Below are positions 1 to 6,370 of a stretch of DNA of 6,370 nt, one piece after another. Under the pieces are notes generated by a model. That model did no database searches, was not told the origin of the DNA, and worked only from the letters and a program-made list of their open reading frames with translations. The translations under genes and the position numbers were made by a program. Source of the stretch: an uncultured Candidatus Pelagibacter sp. (lineage in GTDB: Bacteria > Pseudomonadota > Alphaproteobacteria > Pelagibacterales > Pelagibacteraceae); the NCBI GenBank assembly GCA_937897125.1, contig CALCPL010000098.1:1-6370 (forward strand), given 5' to 3'. Position 1 is the first letter of the stretch; the number at the start of each line of letters is the position of its first letter.

Positions 1-14
1 TGTATAAGAGACAG
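1..14. other. Residual Tn5/Nextera mosaic-end adapter (not genomic)
   Basis: The bases TGTATAAGAGACAG are identical to the last 14 bases of the 19-base Tn5 mosaic end AGATGTGTATAAGAGACAG, which tagmentation libraries add to every fragment. The match runs from the first base and ends where good ETF-QO homology begins (Glu codon at 15-17). This indicates untrimmed adapter at a contig end. It contains no stop in the frame of the neighbouring gene, so an automatic gene caller would append four false residues (Leu-Ser-Leu-Ile) to that protein. A chance 14-base match exactly at the edge is very unlikely. Confidence 0.94.
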
Positions 15-878
15 TTCAATTACTTTTTTAATTGCTGGGTGAGTTTTAAATCTTTGAAATTCATCAAACGGTGAAAGGTGTGGGTTTTTATAATCAAGAC
101 CAATTACATATCCCAAAAAAATTTGTTTATTTTCTGCATGATACATAAAACTTCCGCCATAAGTATTGTTATCTAATGGCCAACCTGCAGTATGCATGAC
201 CATTCCCTCTTCATGATTTTGTTCACTGATTTCCCAAATTTCTTTAAACCCAATTCCATATTGCTGAGGATCTTTACCTTCTGATAAATTATATTTTTCA
301 ATTAATTGTTTTCCAAGATGTCCTCTACATCCTTCTGCAAATACAGTAACTTTTCCTAAAAGCTCTATGCCTGGTTCAAAGCCATCTTTTTTATTTCCAT
401 TTTTATCAACTCCCATGTCTTGAGTTGCAACTCCCTTAACTGATCCATCTTCATTGTATAAAATTTCACTTGCGGGAAAGCCTGGAAATATTTCAACACC
501 TAAAGCTTCTGCTTGTTCTGCTAGCCATCTACATAGGTTTGCTAAACTGATTATGTAATTATTATGATTTTGTTGAACTGATGGAAGTAGCCATGTCGGC
601 CAGCTTAATGATTTTGATTTTCCTAAAAATAAGAATTTTTCTTTAGAAACCTTAGTTTTTATAGGTGAATTAAGTTCTTTCCAGTTTGGTAATAACTCAT
701 CTAAAGCTCTAGTTTCAAACACATTACCACTTAAAATATGTGCACCAATCTCTGAGGCTTTTTCAAGTAAACATACATTTAATTCTGGATCTAATTGTTT
801 AAGTTTAATTGCCGTAGATAGTCCTGAAGGACCACCCCCAACGATTACCACATCATAATCCATTGCTTCTCTAGGCAT
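15..878 (-). CDS. Electron-transfer flavoprotein:ubiquinone oxidoreductase (ETF-QO, ETFDH-like), N-terminal half, cut by window edge
   Basis: This enzyme takes electrons from reduced ETF and passes them through FAD and a 4Fe-4S cluster to ubiquinone at the inner membrane. There are 288 visible codons of a protein usually about 540-550 residues long. Residues 9-20 form the FAD-binding strand and dinucleotide loop (GGGPSG at 14-19), with the ribose-binding acidic residue at Glu39. Further family signatures are IGAHILSG (44-51), AEQAEALGVE (120-129), FAEGCRGHLGKQL (180-192), YGIGFKEIW (207-215), GWPLDNNTYGGSF (232-244) and GLDYKNPHLSPF (260-271). The start is the ATG at 878: in-frame codons upstream offer no ATG, GTG or TTG before the stop at 915-917, and the N-terminus MPREAMDYDVVIVGGGPSG fits the family. 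The cysteines of the Fe-S cluster and the membrane-contacting region lie in the missing half. The gene follows etfA by 23 bases and is very probably the last electron carrier of the same operon. Confidence 0.95.
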
Positions 879-901
879 ATCTTGAATTTTTACAGTACTG
901 A

Positions 902-1855
902 TTATTTTTGTATACTATTTAATTTATTCAATTCTTCTAAGAATTGAGGTAACGCCTCAAATAAATCAGCTTCTAAACCATAATCTGCGACACTAAATAT
1001 TGGCGCTTCACCATCTTTGTTTATAGCAACAATAATTTTACTTTCTTTCATTCCAGCTAAATGCTGAATTGCACCAGAAATTCCAACTGCAATATACAAA
1101 TCTGGTACAACAACTTTGCCAGTTTGACCAACTTGATGTTCATTGCTAATATAGCCTGCATCAACCGCAGCACGTGATGCTCCAATTGCAGCATTAAGCT
1201 TATCTGCAATATCAGTTATTAATTTAAAATTTTCTCCATTTTGCATTCCTCTTCCACCAGAAACTACAATTCTAGCAGTGCCAAGCTCAGGTCTGTCTGA
1301 CTTAACTTCTTCTCTTTTAATAAATTTTGAAAGTGTAAATTCTTCAGTAGCATCAATTTTTTCTATTGGTGCGGATCCACCAGAAGTTTCACAAGGCTCA
1401 AAAGATGTTGGTCTAATTGTTACACATTTTTTAGCATCTGTACTTTTTACTGTAGCAAATGCATTACCCGCATAAATAGGTCTTATGAATGTATCAGCTG
1501 ATATCACTTTAGTAATGTCACTTACTTGAGATATATCTAAGTGTGCTGCTATTCTTGGCATCAAATTTTTACCAAATGTATTTGCAGAACTAACAATATG
1601 AGAATAATTTTCTGAAACTTTTACAACTAATGGTGCAAAGTTTTCTGCTAAGTAGTTTTCATAGTGAGGAGCTTCAGCATGTAATACTTTTTTAACAGCT
1701 GGCATTTCAGATAATGATTTAGCAACATCTCCACAATTATTTCCAATTAATAGGACATGTACATCTCCATCCATTTGTGATGCTGCAGTAATTGCGTTTA
1801 ATGTAAAAGGTCTTACTTCTTTATTATTATGCTCTGCTATTAATAAAACTGACAT
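902..1855 (-). CDS. etfA: Electron transfer flavoprotein alpha subunit
   Basis: This is the larger subunit of the soluble alpha-beta ETF heterodimer, which carries FAD and shuttles electrons from flavoprotein dehydrogenases to ETF-QO. The 317 residues match the family length. The N-terminal ETF domain (about 1-185) begins [16 protein letters not shown]. The C-terminal FAD-binding domain (about 193-310) has the expected signatures: VVSGGRGMQ (197-205), GASRAAVDAG (225-234, with the flavin-contacting Arg228), GQTGK (243-247), and the alpha-subunit signature at 253-279 with SGAIQH and His265, ending in VAIN. The ATG overlaps the etfB stop by one base (TAATG). An AAAGG Shine-Dalgarno at 1863-1867 lies 7 bases upstream, which supports this start. 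The tight coupling suggests equal production of the two subunits. No signal peptide is present, so the protein is cytoplasmic. The neighbouring dehydrogenase and ETF-QO genes are its likely electron donor and acceptor. Confidence 0.97.
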   Translation of the reverse strand: MSVLLIAEHNNKEVRPFTLNAITAASQMDGDVHVLLIGNNCGDVAKSLSEMPAVKKVLHAEAPHYENYLAENFAPLVVKVSENYSHIVSSANTFGKNLMPRIAAHLDISQVSDITKVISADTFIRPIYAGNAFATVKSTDAKKCVTIRPTSFEPCETSGGSAPIEKIDATEEFTLSKFIKREEVKSDRPELGTARIVVSGGRGMQNGENFKLITDIADKLNAAIGASRAAVDAGYISNEHQVGQTGKVVVPDLYIAVGISGAIQHLAGMKESKIIVAINKDGEAPIFSVADYGLEADLFEALPQFLEELNKLNSIQK

Positions 1856-2604
1856 TATATTACCTTTGCCTCATTTTTAAGTTTGCTAACTAATTCAGCA
1901 ACACTTGCAACTTTAATTCCTGCTTTTCTTTTTGGTGGTTCTTCTACTTTAATTTGTTGAACTCTAGGTGTGGTATCAACTCCTAAGTCAGCAGCTGTTA
2001 AAATTTCTAAAGGTTTTTTTTTAGATTTCATAATATTTGGTAGTGAAGCATAACGTGGCTCATTTAATCTTAAATCACATGTCACAATAGCTGGAAGGTT
2101 AACTTCAATTGTTTCTAATCCTTCATCAATTTCTCTTGTTACTTCTAAAGTTCTGTCTTTTATTTCAATTTTTGATGCAAATGTTGCTTGAGGCCAATTC
2201 AATAAAGCACTTAACATTTGACCTGTTTGATTACAGTCATCATCAATTGCTTGTTTACCCATAAAAACTAGGTCTGGTTTTTCTTTTTCAACAATTTTTT
2301 GTAGTGCTTTTGCTACGGCTAATGGCTCAACAATTCCTTCAGTTTTGATTAAAATTCCTCTATCAGCACCAACTGCCAAAGCTTTTCTAACAGTTTCTTG
2401 TGATTTTTCTTCACCGACTGTAATTGCAATAATTTCTGTCGCCTTACCTGCTTCTTTAATTTTTACAGCTTCCTCAATCGCATTATCATCGGGTGGATTG
2501 CTCGACATTTTTACATTATCAGTAACAACACCAGTTCCATCTTCTTTAACTCTGACTTGAACGTTGTAATCAATTACTCTTTTAACAGCGACTAATATTT
2601 TCAT
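1855..2604 (-). CDS. etfB: Electron transfer flavoprotein beta subunit
   Basis: This is the smaller ETF subunit, which binds structural AMP and provides the loop that docks onto partner dehydrogenases. Its 249 residues match bacterial and mitochondrial homologues. It starts [20 protein letters not shown], typical of the respiratory group that serves acyl-CoA, dimethylglycine and sarcosine dehydrogenases. Other signatures are the AMP-site segment [15 protein letters not shown] (116-130), the beta-subunit signature around 158-178 ([19 protein letters not shown]), and the partner-recognition loop [17 protein letters not shown] (181-197), whose Leu188 corresponds to the anchor leucine of human ETFB. 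The DDDCNQTGQ stretch argues against the bifurcating Fix-type ETFs. The ATG overlaps the stop of the upstream dehydrogenase by one base (TAATG), and the stop overlaps the etfA start in the same way, so all three are probably translationally coupled. A GAGAG just upstream of the start is a possible but weak ribosome binding site. Confidence 0.97.
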   Translation of the reverse strand: MKILVAVKRVIDYNVQVRVKEDGTGVVTDNVKMSSNPPDDNAIEEAVKIKEAGKATEIIAITVGEEKSQETVRKALAVGADRGILIKTEGIVEPLAVAKALQKIVEKEKPDLVFMGKQAIDDDCNQTGQMLSALLNWPQATFASKIEIKDRTLEVTREIDEGLETIEVNLPAIVTCDLRLNEPRYASLPNIMKSKKKPLEILTAADLGVDTTPRVQQIKVEEPPKRKAGIKVASVAELVSKLKNEAKVI

Positions 2605-5036
2605 TATGCTCTCAATAAATTATTTTCTGGATCGTAAGGACTCTCATCTAATATAGTAGCATCGTACATTTTTCCTAAAATATCAATTTTCAATTTTTGA
2701 CCAGTTGTCGCAACATTTGGGTTCACCATTCCTAATGCAATCGATTTATCTAGTCTAAATCCAAAATCACCTCCTGTTGCACGTCCAACAACTTTGTCGT
2801 TTTGATAAATTGGATTGTTTCCTAGAACATCCGCATCTTCAACATTGTGAATTTCCATAGTAACCAGTTTATTTTTAAAACCTTTTTCTCTCCACTTATT
2901 AAGTGCTTCTAAGCCAATAAAGTTTCCTTTATTAGGATGTATAAATCTATCTAGTCCAGATTCGTAAGGTGAATATTCAATTGATAATTCTGTCCCAACA
3001 AGTTTATAAGATTTTTCAAGTCTTAAACTATTCATTGCTCTAATTCCATAAGGCTTAAGACCTAAATCTTTTCCAGCTTCCATTAATTTATCAAATATAT
3101 GGTTTTGGTATTCAATTGGATGATGAAGCTCCCAACCTAATTCACCAACAAAGTTTACTCTCATAGCATTCACTGGTGCATTTCCAACATTTACATTTTT
3201 AGCACTCAACCATTTAAAGTTTTCACCAGAAAAATCATCACTGGAAACTCTTGTCATTAATTCTCTAGCCTTTGGACCAGACACAACTAGCACACCCATA
3301 CTATTAGTTAGATTTTCAAATTGAACTGTCCCATCATTTGGCATCCATTTTTGAATCCAATCATGGTCTAATCTTTGATTTGCTCCTGCAGAAACTAAAT
3401 AGAAACTATCTGGAGCTTCTCTCATTATTGTAAATTCAGAATGCACTCCTCCTTTAGTATTAAGGGCGTGACATAAACCAATTCTTCCTATTTTTTTTGG
3501 AAGTTTGTTTGCTACTAAATAATCTAAAAATTCTTCCGCACCAGGACCTTTAATTCTACATTTTGCAAATGCAGTCATATCTAAAAGACCCACATTTTCT
3601 TTTACATTTTTACATTCTTTTTTTATTGCTTCAAACCACTTGGATCTTCTAAAAGACCAATCATCTTTTTGCTCCATTCCATCTACTGCAAAGAAATTAG
3701 GTCTCTCCCAACCAAATTTTTGCCCAAAAACAGCACCTAATGCTTTCATTCTATCATAGCAAGGTGATGTTCTTAATTCTCTAGCAGCACCTCTTTCTTC
3801 GTCAGGATAATGAACTTTAAATACATGGTTGTAAGCTTCTTCATTTTTTTCTTTTAAATAAGATTTTGTTGCATAATCACCAAACCTTCTAGGCTCAACA
3901 CCAAGCATATCAATTGTTGGTTCTCCATCTACAATCCATTCTGCAAGTTGCCAACCCGCTCCACCTGCTGCAGTAATACCAAAGCTATGTCCTTCATTTA
4001 TCCAAAAATTTTTAAGTCCCCAAGCTGGACCAACAATAGGGTTTCCATCAGGTGTGTAACAAATTGCTCCGTTATAAACTTTTTTTACACCAACTTCGCC
4101 AAAGGCTGGAACACGATGAATTGCACCTTCTATGTGTGGGGCAAGTCTATCAAGATCTTCTTGGAATAATTCGTACTCTGAATCTTTTGATGGGCCGTCT
4201 ACATAACAGGCTGGAGCACCATCTTCATAGGGTCCTAATATTAAACCACCAGCTTCTTCTCTCATGTACCATCTGCTATCACTATCTCTTAAAACTCCCA
4301 TCTCTGGTAAGCCTTCTTTTTTTCTTTTTAAAATATCTGGGTGTGCTTCTGTAACAATATATTGATGTTCAACTGGAATAACTGGAATATCTAAACCAAC
4401 CATTTTTCCAGTTTGTCTTGCAAAATTTCCTGAACAAGAAATTACATGTTCACATTCAATAGCTCCTTTATCAGTTTCAACAATCCATCCATCTTTAGTT
4501 TGTTTAATTCCAACTACAGCTGTATTTCTATAAATCTCTGCACCCATATTTCTTGCACCAGTTGCCATTGCTTGTGTTAAATCTGCAGGCTGAATGTATC
4601 CATCTTCAGGGTGTTGTATTGCGCCAAGTAAATCATCCGTACGACATAAAGGCCAAATTTCTTTTACCTGATCTGGAGTTAAAAATTTTACATCAACACC
4701 TATAGTTTGTGCAACACCTGCATATTGGTGGTACTCATCCATTCTATCTTTAGTACTTGCTAAACGAATGTTTGAGACAACACTGAAGCCAACATTTTGT
4801 CCTGTCTCTTCTTCTAATTTTTTATAAAGATCAACTGCATACTTATGAAGCTGTCCAACTGAATAACTCATATTAAATAATGGAAGCAGACCTGCTGCGT
4901 GCCAAGTTGATCCTGAAGTTAATTCTTTTCTCTCGACAAGAACAACATCAGATAAACCTTTTTTTGCTAAGTGATAAAGTGCACTAACTCCTACTACACC
5001 ACCACCAACTACAACAACTTTAGCTTTAGATTTCAT
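2604..5036 (-). CDS. Dimethylglycine dehydrogenase-like (or sarcosine dehydrogenase-like) FAD/folate flavoprotein
   Basis: This enzyme oxidatively demethylates an N-methyl amine, most likely dimethylglycine to sarcosine. It reduces FAD and normally transfers the methyl carbon to tetrahydrofolate as 5,10-methylene-THF. The 810 residues equal the mature length of mitochondrial DMGDH. The FAD-dependent DAO domain (about 5-370) has GGGVVG (11-16), Glu35 for the ribose, and GSTWHAAGL (42-50), where His46 aligns with the histidine that carries covalent FAD in DMGDH. EHQY (223-226) and SRWYMREE (254-261) lie in the substrate-side region. A linking FAO_M-type segment (about 373-428) precedes the GcvT-like folate domain (about 430-700, GELGWE at 631-636) and a GcvT C-terminal barrel (about 715-805). 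There is no signal peptide, so it is cytoplasmic. The start is supported by an AGGA at 5046-5049. The WHAAGL form of the flavin motif favours DMGDH over sarcosine dehydrogenase, but the sequence alone does not settle the substrate. It heads an operon with its electron acceptor ETF. Confidence 0.88.
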   Translation of the reverse strand: MKSKAKVVVVGGGVVGVSALYHLAKKGLSDVVLVERKELTSGSTWHAAGLLPLFNMSYSVGQLHKYAVDLYKKLEEETGQNVGFSVVSNIRLASTKDRMDEYHQYAGVAQTIGVDVKFLTPDQVKEIWPLCRTDDLLGAIQHPEDGYIQPADLTQAMATGARNMGAEIYRNTAVVGIKQTKDGWIVETDKGAIECEHVISCSGNFARQTGKMVGLDIPVIPVEHQYIVTEAHPDILKRKKEGLPEMGVLRDSDSRWYMREEAGGLILGPYEDGAPACYVDGPSKDSEYELFQEDLDRLAPHIEGAIHRVPAFGEVGVKKVYNGAICYTPDGNPIVGPAWGLKNFWINEGHSFGITAAGGAGWQLAEWIVDGEPTIDMLGVEPRRFGDYATKSYLKEKNEEAYNHVFKVHYPDEERGAARELRTSPCYDRMKALGAVFGQKFGWERPNFFAVDGMEQKDDWSFRRSKWFEAIKKECKNVKENVGLLDMTAFAKCRIKGPGAEEFLDYLVANKLPKKIGRIGLCHALNTKGGVHSEFTIMREAPDSFYLVSAGANQRLDHDWIQKWMPNDGTVQFENLTNSMGVLVVSGPKARELMTRVSSDDFSGENFKWLSAKNVNVGNAPVNAMRVNFVGELGWELHHPIEYQNHIFDKLMEAGKDLGLKPYGIRAMNSLRLEKSYKLVGTELSIEYSPYESGLDRFIHPNKGNFIGLEALNKWREKGFKNKLVTMEIHNVEDADVLGNNPIYQNDKVVGRATGGDFGFRLDKSIALGMVNPNVATTGQKLKIDILGKMYDATILDESPYDPENNLLRA

Positions 5037-5045
5037 TAGTCCGAT

Positions 5046-5049
5046 TCCT
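5046..5049 (-). promoter_or_regulatory. Shine-Dalgarno of the dehydrogenase gene
   Basis: On the minus strand AGGA lies 9 bases before the ATG at 5036. It is the best purine-rich match in the gap and supports that start, although the spacing is slightly long. No convincing -35/-10 pair can be picked out of the A/T-rich remainder of 5037-5095; TTAATAAT (minus strand, about 5060-5067) could serve as a -10 region. Confidence 0.5.
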
Positions 5050-5072
5050 ACTATTTTTTTATTATTAACGAA

Positions 5073-5101
5073 ACAAAAATCGTTTAGTTGTTAGCTTAAA
5101 C
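5073..5101 (-). terminator. Weak terminator-like hairpin after the exported-protein gene
   Basis: Read on the minus strand, GTTTAAG (5101-5095) can pair with CTAAAC (5087-5082) with one bulged A and a 7-base loop. It is followed by GATTTTTGTTT. The stem includes the stop codon of the upstream gene. It is short and A/T-rich, so termination would be weak or partial at best. It is the only structure in the gap that could separate the 5096-6110 genes from the dehydrogenase operon. A second 5-base inverted repeat (AACGA/TCGTT, 5067-5071 and 5080-5084) overlaps the tract and may be chance. Confidence 0.25.
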
Positions 5102-5557
5102 TGAAGATCCAAGAGGCATTGGTGCGGAGACCATTGTGGTCAGCCAGCAGTCCTTAAGAGGACCCTCTTTTATATATTTTTCAACTGCCCACTTAAATTT
5201 ATAGTAGACCTTATCTCTATCAAGAACTGTTACTTCAAAAAGAGCAGTTAAATCATCAGATTTTATCTCCACAACCTTATGGTCCAAGTGATTAAGAAGC
5301 ATCACATAAGATTTTCCTTTTATCATCGTTTTAAATCGATCTAAAGGACCTGTATTTTTTTGATTATTTGGGTGTGCAAATTCCCAAGTCTGCTCAATTC
5401 CATTATCTTTTTTTGGATTATCATTCTGTTTTAAACTTCTTAATTGGATTTTGACAACTTGATAAGGTTCAATCCCATTATTAGGCTTAACTAATTCAGC
5501 AAATGATGGAGATGTTAAAAATAAAGTAATTAAAATTACTTTATATATTTTGTGCAG
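5096..5557 (-). CDS. Small exported protein, DUF4864-like, start uncertain
   Basis: The function is unknown. Counting from the CTG at 5557 gives 153 residues. A lysine-containing n-region (HKIYK), a hydrophobic stretch (VILITLFLTSP, 7-17) and SFA before Glu21 form a good Sec signal peptide with signal peptidase I cleavage after Ala20. There is no lipobox cysteine. The mature part of about 133 residues has PYQVVKIQLRSLKQND (31-46), TWEFAHPNNQKNTGPLDRFKTMI (57-79) and CWLTTMVS (137-144). This order (a helix with LxxNDNP, FAxPxNxxxTGPLxRF, then a Cys-Trp near the end) resembles DUF4864 proteins from recalled patterns only. No ATG occurs before the signal peptide. CTG at 5557 is the closest fit, GTG at 5599 would overlap the upstream gene by 59 bases, and the longest frame opens with GTG at 5650. 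The overlap with the upstream flavoprotein gene implies cotranscription. It is probably periplasmic. Confidence 0.7.
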   Translation of the reverse strand: MHKIYKVILITLFLTSPSFAELVKPNNGIEPYQVVKIQLRSLKQNDNPKKDNGIEQTWEFAHPNNQKNTGPLDRFKTMIKGKSYVMLLNHLDHKVVEIKSDDLTALFEVTVLDRDKVYYKFKWAVEKYIKEGPLKDCWLTTMVSAPMPLGSSV

Positions 5558-6110
5558 TTGTTCTGACGTCTTCCAAAAATTGTTCTCTTTTTTTATCACT
5601 AACAAACGGTACAGCAAAATATCTTCTGTAAACAATATTATAAATGCCACACATGTGAAATACCCCTCTTTTTAATCTTCTTATAGGCAGGTTTAAAAAG
5701 AAGGTTGTAATAGCGAGCCTTGGTGATCCATAAGTACAAAAAATTATAGCTTTTTTATCTTTTAAATTTCCCATTGGATAACCATAATTTCCAACTAATT
5801 TTTTAAATGTAAATGCCCATGGTGGTGACAAAACTTTATCTATCCATCCCTCCACAATTGCTGGCATTCTAAAGTTCCAAATAGGTGCAATTAGAACAAT
5901 GGTATCACACTTCTCAATTCGTCTACGATGATCTAGAACATCTTCACCAGCTTGTTCACCTGCAAAAACAGGGTTAAATTTTTCCTTATATAGGTCTACA
6001 CAATCAACTGAATGACCGTTTGCTTCAACCGTTTTTATAAATGTATCTCTAATAGCAGCATTAAAAGATTTTTCGTTATAATGACCATATAAAAGAAATA
6101 TTTTTTTCAT
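5541..6110 (-). CDS. Flavodoxin_2-family NAD(P)H-dependent oxidoreductase (quinone reductase-like)
   Basis: This is a predicted FMN- or FAD-binding oxidoreductase of the NQO1/KefF/MdaB type (Flavodoxin_2 fold), which typically moves two electrons from NAD(P)H to quinones or similar acceptors in the cytoplasm. Its 189 residues fit the family. After strand 1 (MKKIFLLYGH) comes the flavin-phosphate segment HYNEKSFNAAI (10-20), in the position of the usual HPxxxSFN. DLYKEKFNPVF (39-49) follows, then the hallmark IVLIAPIWNFRMPAIVEGWI (71-90) with DKVL and WAFTF, and finally LKDKKAIIFCTYGSP (116-130), which closes the flavin site. The ATG at 6110 is the natural start because the first strand begins immediately; no clear Shine-Dalgarno precedes it. 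The physiological substrate cannot be told. The gene overlaps the start region of the exported-protein gene downstream, and it faces a small plus-strand gene across 34 bases. Confidence 0.88.
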   Translation of the reverse strand: MKKIFLLYGHYNEKSFNAAIRDTFIKTVEANGHSVDCVDLYKEKFNPVFAGEQAGEDVLDHRRRIEKCDTIVLIAPIWNFRMPAIVEGWIDKVLSPPWAFTFKKLVGNYGYPMGNLKDKKAIIFCTYGSPRLAITTFFLNLPIRRLKRGVFHMCGIYNIVYRRYFAVPFVSDKKREQFLEDVRTTAQNI

Positions 6111-6144
6111 TTGTGTATTTTTAAACTAGTTCTATAAGAAAGCC
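6111..6144. promoter_or_regulatory. Divergent 34-base promoter gap with an 8-base palindrome
   Basis: Two genes start back to back here. On the plus strand TATAAG (6133-6138) resembles a -10 element, with TTGTGT (6111-6116) 16 bases upstream as a poor -35. That arrangement would place the transcript start at about the ATG of the small gene (leaderless), although AAGAAAG (6136-6142) could be a Shine-Dalgarno if transcription begins earlier. On the minus strand TATAGA (6131-6136 complement) could be the -10 of the flavoprotein gene. The perfect palindrome AACTAGTT (6124-6131) sits between them and could be an operator, or chance in A/T-rich DNA. Confidence 0.35.
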
Positions 6145-6327
6145 ATGAAAAATTTTTATGTAATTGAAGGTAAACATACCAACCCAAATGAGATTGAAAC
6201 AATACTAAAGAATACTGAAAAAAAACATGGCCCTTTTGAAGAGCGAGAAGCTACTCAAATTGCCAAAGGGTTAATTCAAAAAAATATAGATGATTTTTAT
6301 CATCGAGCATGGGTAGTCAAAAACTAA
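6145..6327 (+). CDS. Small 60-residue protein, DUF4170-like
   Basis: The function is unknown. It is a short, charged cytoplasmic protein with no signal peptide or membrane segment. The layout is an N-terminal strand (MKNFYVIEGKHTN), a central KKHGPFEEREATQIAKG (26-42) and a C-terminal segment (DDFYHRAWVVKN, 49-60). This pattern, a short strand, then GPF followed by a helix, then a His-Arg-hydrophobic strand near the end, resembles alphaproteobacterial DUF4170 proteins, which have similar length. The match is from memory and not confirmed. The ATG at 6145 is chosen because the homologous strand begins at once and AAGAAAG lies just upstream. The stop is TAA at 6325-6327. It is the only plus-strand gene here, divergent from the flavoprotein gene. 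Nothing recognisable follows it up to the window end, and no terminator is evident in the remaining 43 bases. Confidence 0.75.
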   Translation: MKNFYVIEGKHTNPNEIETILKNTEKKHGPFEEREATQIAKGLIQKNIDDFYHRAWVVKN

Positions 6328-6370
6328 CTCTGTAAAACTGGAAAAACTAGGTTTATCCTCAAAATATTAA

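Noticed and set aside
1278..1475. Plus-strand open frame of 65 codons
   Set aside because: It lies wholly inside etfA on the opposite strand, has no recognisable domain, and etfA is certain from its signatures.
2345..2560. Plus-strand open frame of 71 codons with a hydrophobic, signal-like N-terminus
   Set aside because: It is antisense to etfB. The hydrophobic residues are mirror images of Ala/Val/Glu-rich codons of etfB, and no family is recognisable.
3948..4354. Two overlapping plus-strand open frames inside the dehydrogenase gene
   Set aside because: Both are antisense shadows of a well-supported 810-residue protein, overlap each other in different frames, and have low-complexity, Leu/His-rich translations.
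5067..5084. Inverted repeat AACGA/TCGTT as a strong terminator or operator
   Set aside because: Five base pairs with an 8-base loop and no U tract in the direction of transcription; such repeats arise by chance in A/T-rich DNA.
5037..5095. Possible glycine or other riboswitch ahead of the dehydrogenase operon
   Set aside because: The gap is only 59 bases, A/T-rich and without conserved G/C-rich helices, too short for a glycine aptamer.
5558..5650. N-terminal extension of the exported protein from the GTG at 5650
   Set aside because: It would overlap the flavoprotein gene by 110 bases and put about 50 residues before the cleavage site. The extension reads as an out-of-frame translation of the flavoprotein C-terminus.
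6328..6370. Terminator or start of another gene at the right edge
   Set aside because: Only a poor AAAC/GGTTT pairing without a following T run is visible, and no start codon with a supporting site can be assessed in 43 bases.

Overview
The window is AT-rich, tightly packed bacterial DNA. It most resembles a marine alphaproteobacterium of the SAR11 (Pelagibacterales) type. The reasons are strong A/T bias, Lys/Asn/Ile-rich proteins, genes that overlap by one base or lie a few tens of bases apart, and electron-transfer flavoprotein (ETF) genes of the mitochondrial/alphaproteobacterial kind. The taxonomic call is an inference from composition and recalled family resemblance; no search was possible. 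The first 14 bases match the 3' end of the Tn5/Nextera mosaic end, so the left edge is library adapter and not genome.

Bases 15-5036 hold four minus-strand genes, transcribed right to left: an 810-residue dimethylglycine/sarcosine dehydrogenase-like flavoprotein, etfB, etfA, and the N-terminal half of ETF:ubiquinone oxidoreductase (ETF-QO), cut by the edge. The first three are joined by TAATG junctions (one-base stop/start overlaps), and 23 bases separate etfA from the ETF-QO gene. Together they form a complete electron route: N-methyl oxidation of dimethylglycine or a related compound, with the methyl group probably captured on tetrahydrofolate, then electrons to ETF, to ETF-QO and to the quinone pool. 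This fits catabolism of glycine-betaine-derived osmolytes for C1 units, glycine and energy.

Bases 5037-5095 are a short gap with a possible ribosome binding site for the dehydrogenase and a weak terminator-like hairpin. Upstream of it, still on the minus strand, are a small exported protein resembling DUF4864 (5096 to about 5557, with no ATG near its signal peptide) and a Flavodoxin_2-family NAD(P)H oxidoreductase (5541-6110). Across a 34-base divergent gap, a 60-residue protein resembling DUF4170 is encoded on the plus strand (6145-6327). The last 43 bases (6328-6370) show nothing recognisable. No RNA gene, CRISPR array, insertion sequence or attachment site is visible. I see no convincing undescribed system; the points most worth a second look are the adapter edge, the self-contained dehydrogenase-to-quinone operon and the unusual start of the exported protein gene.
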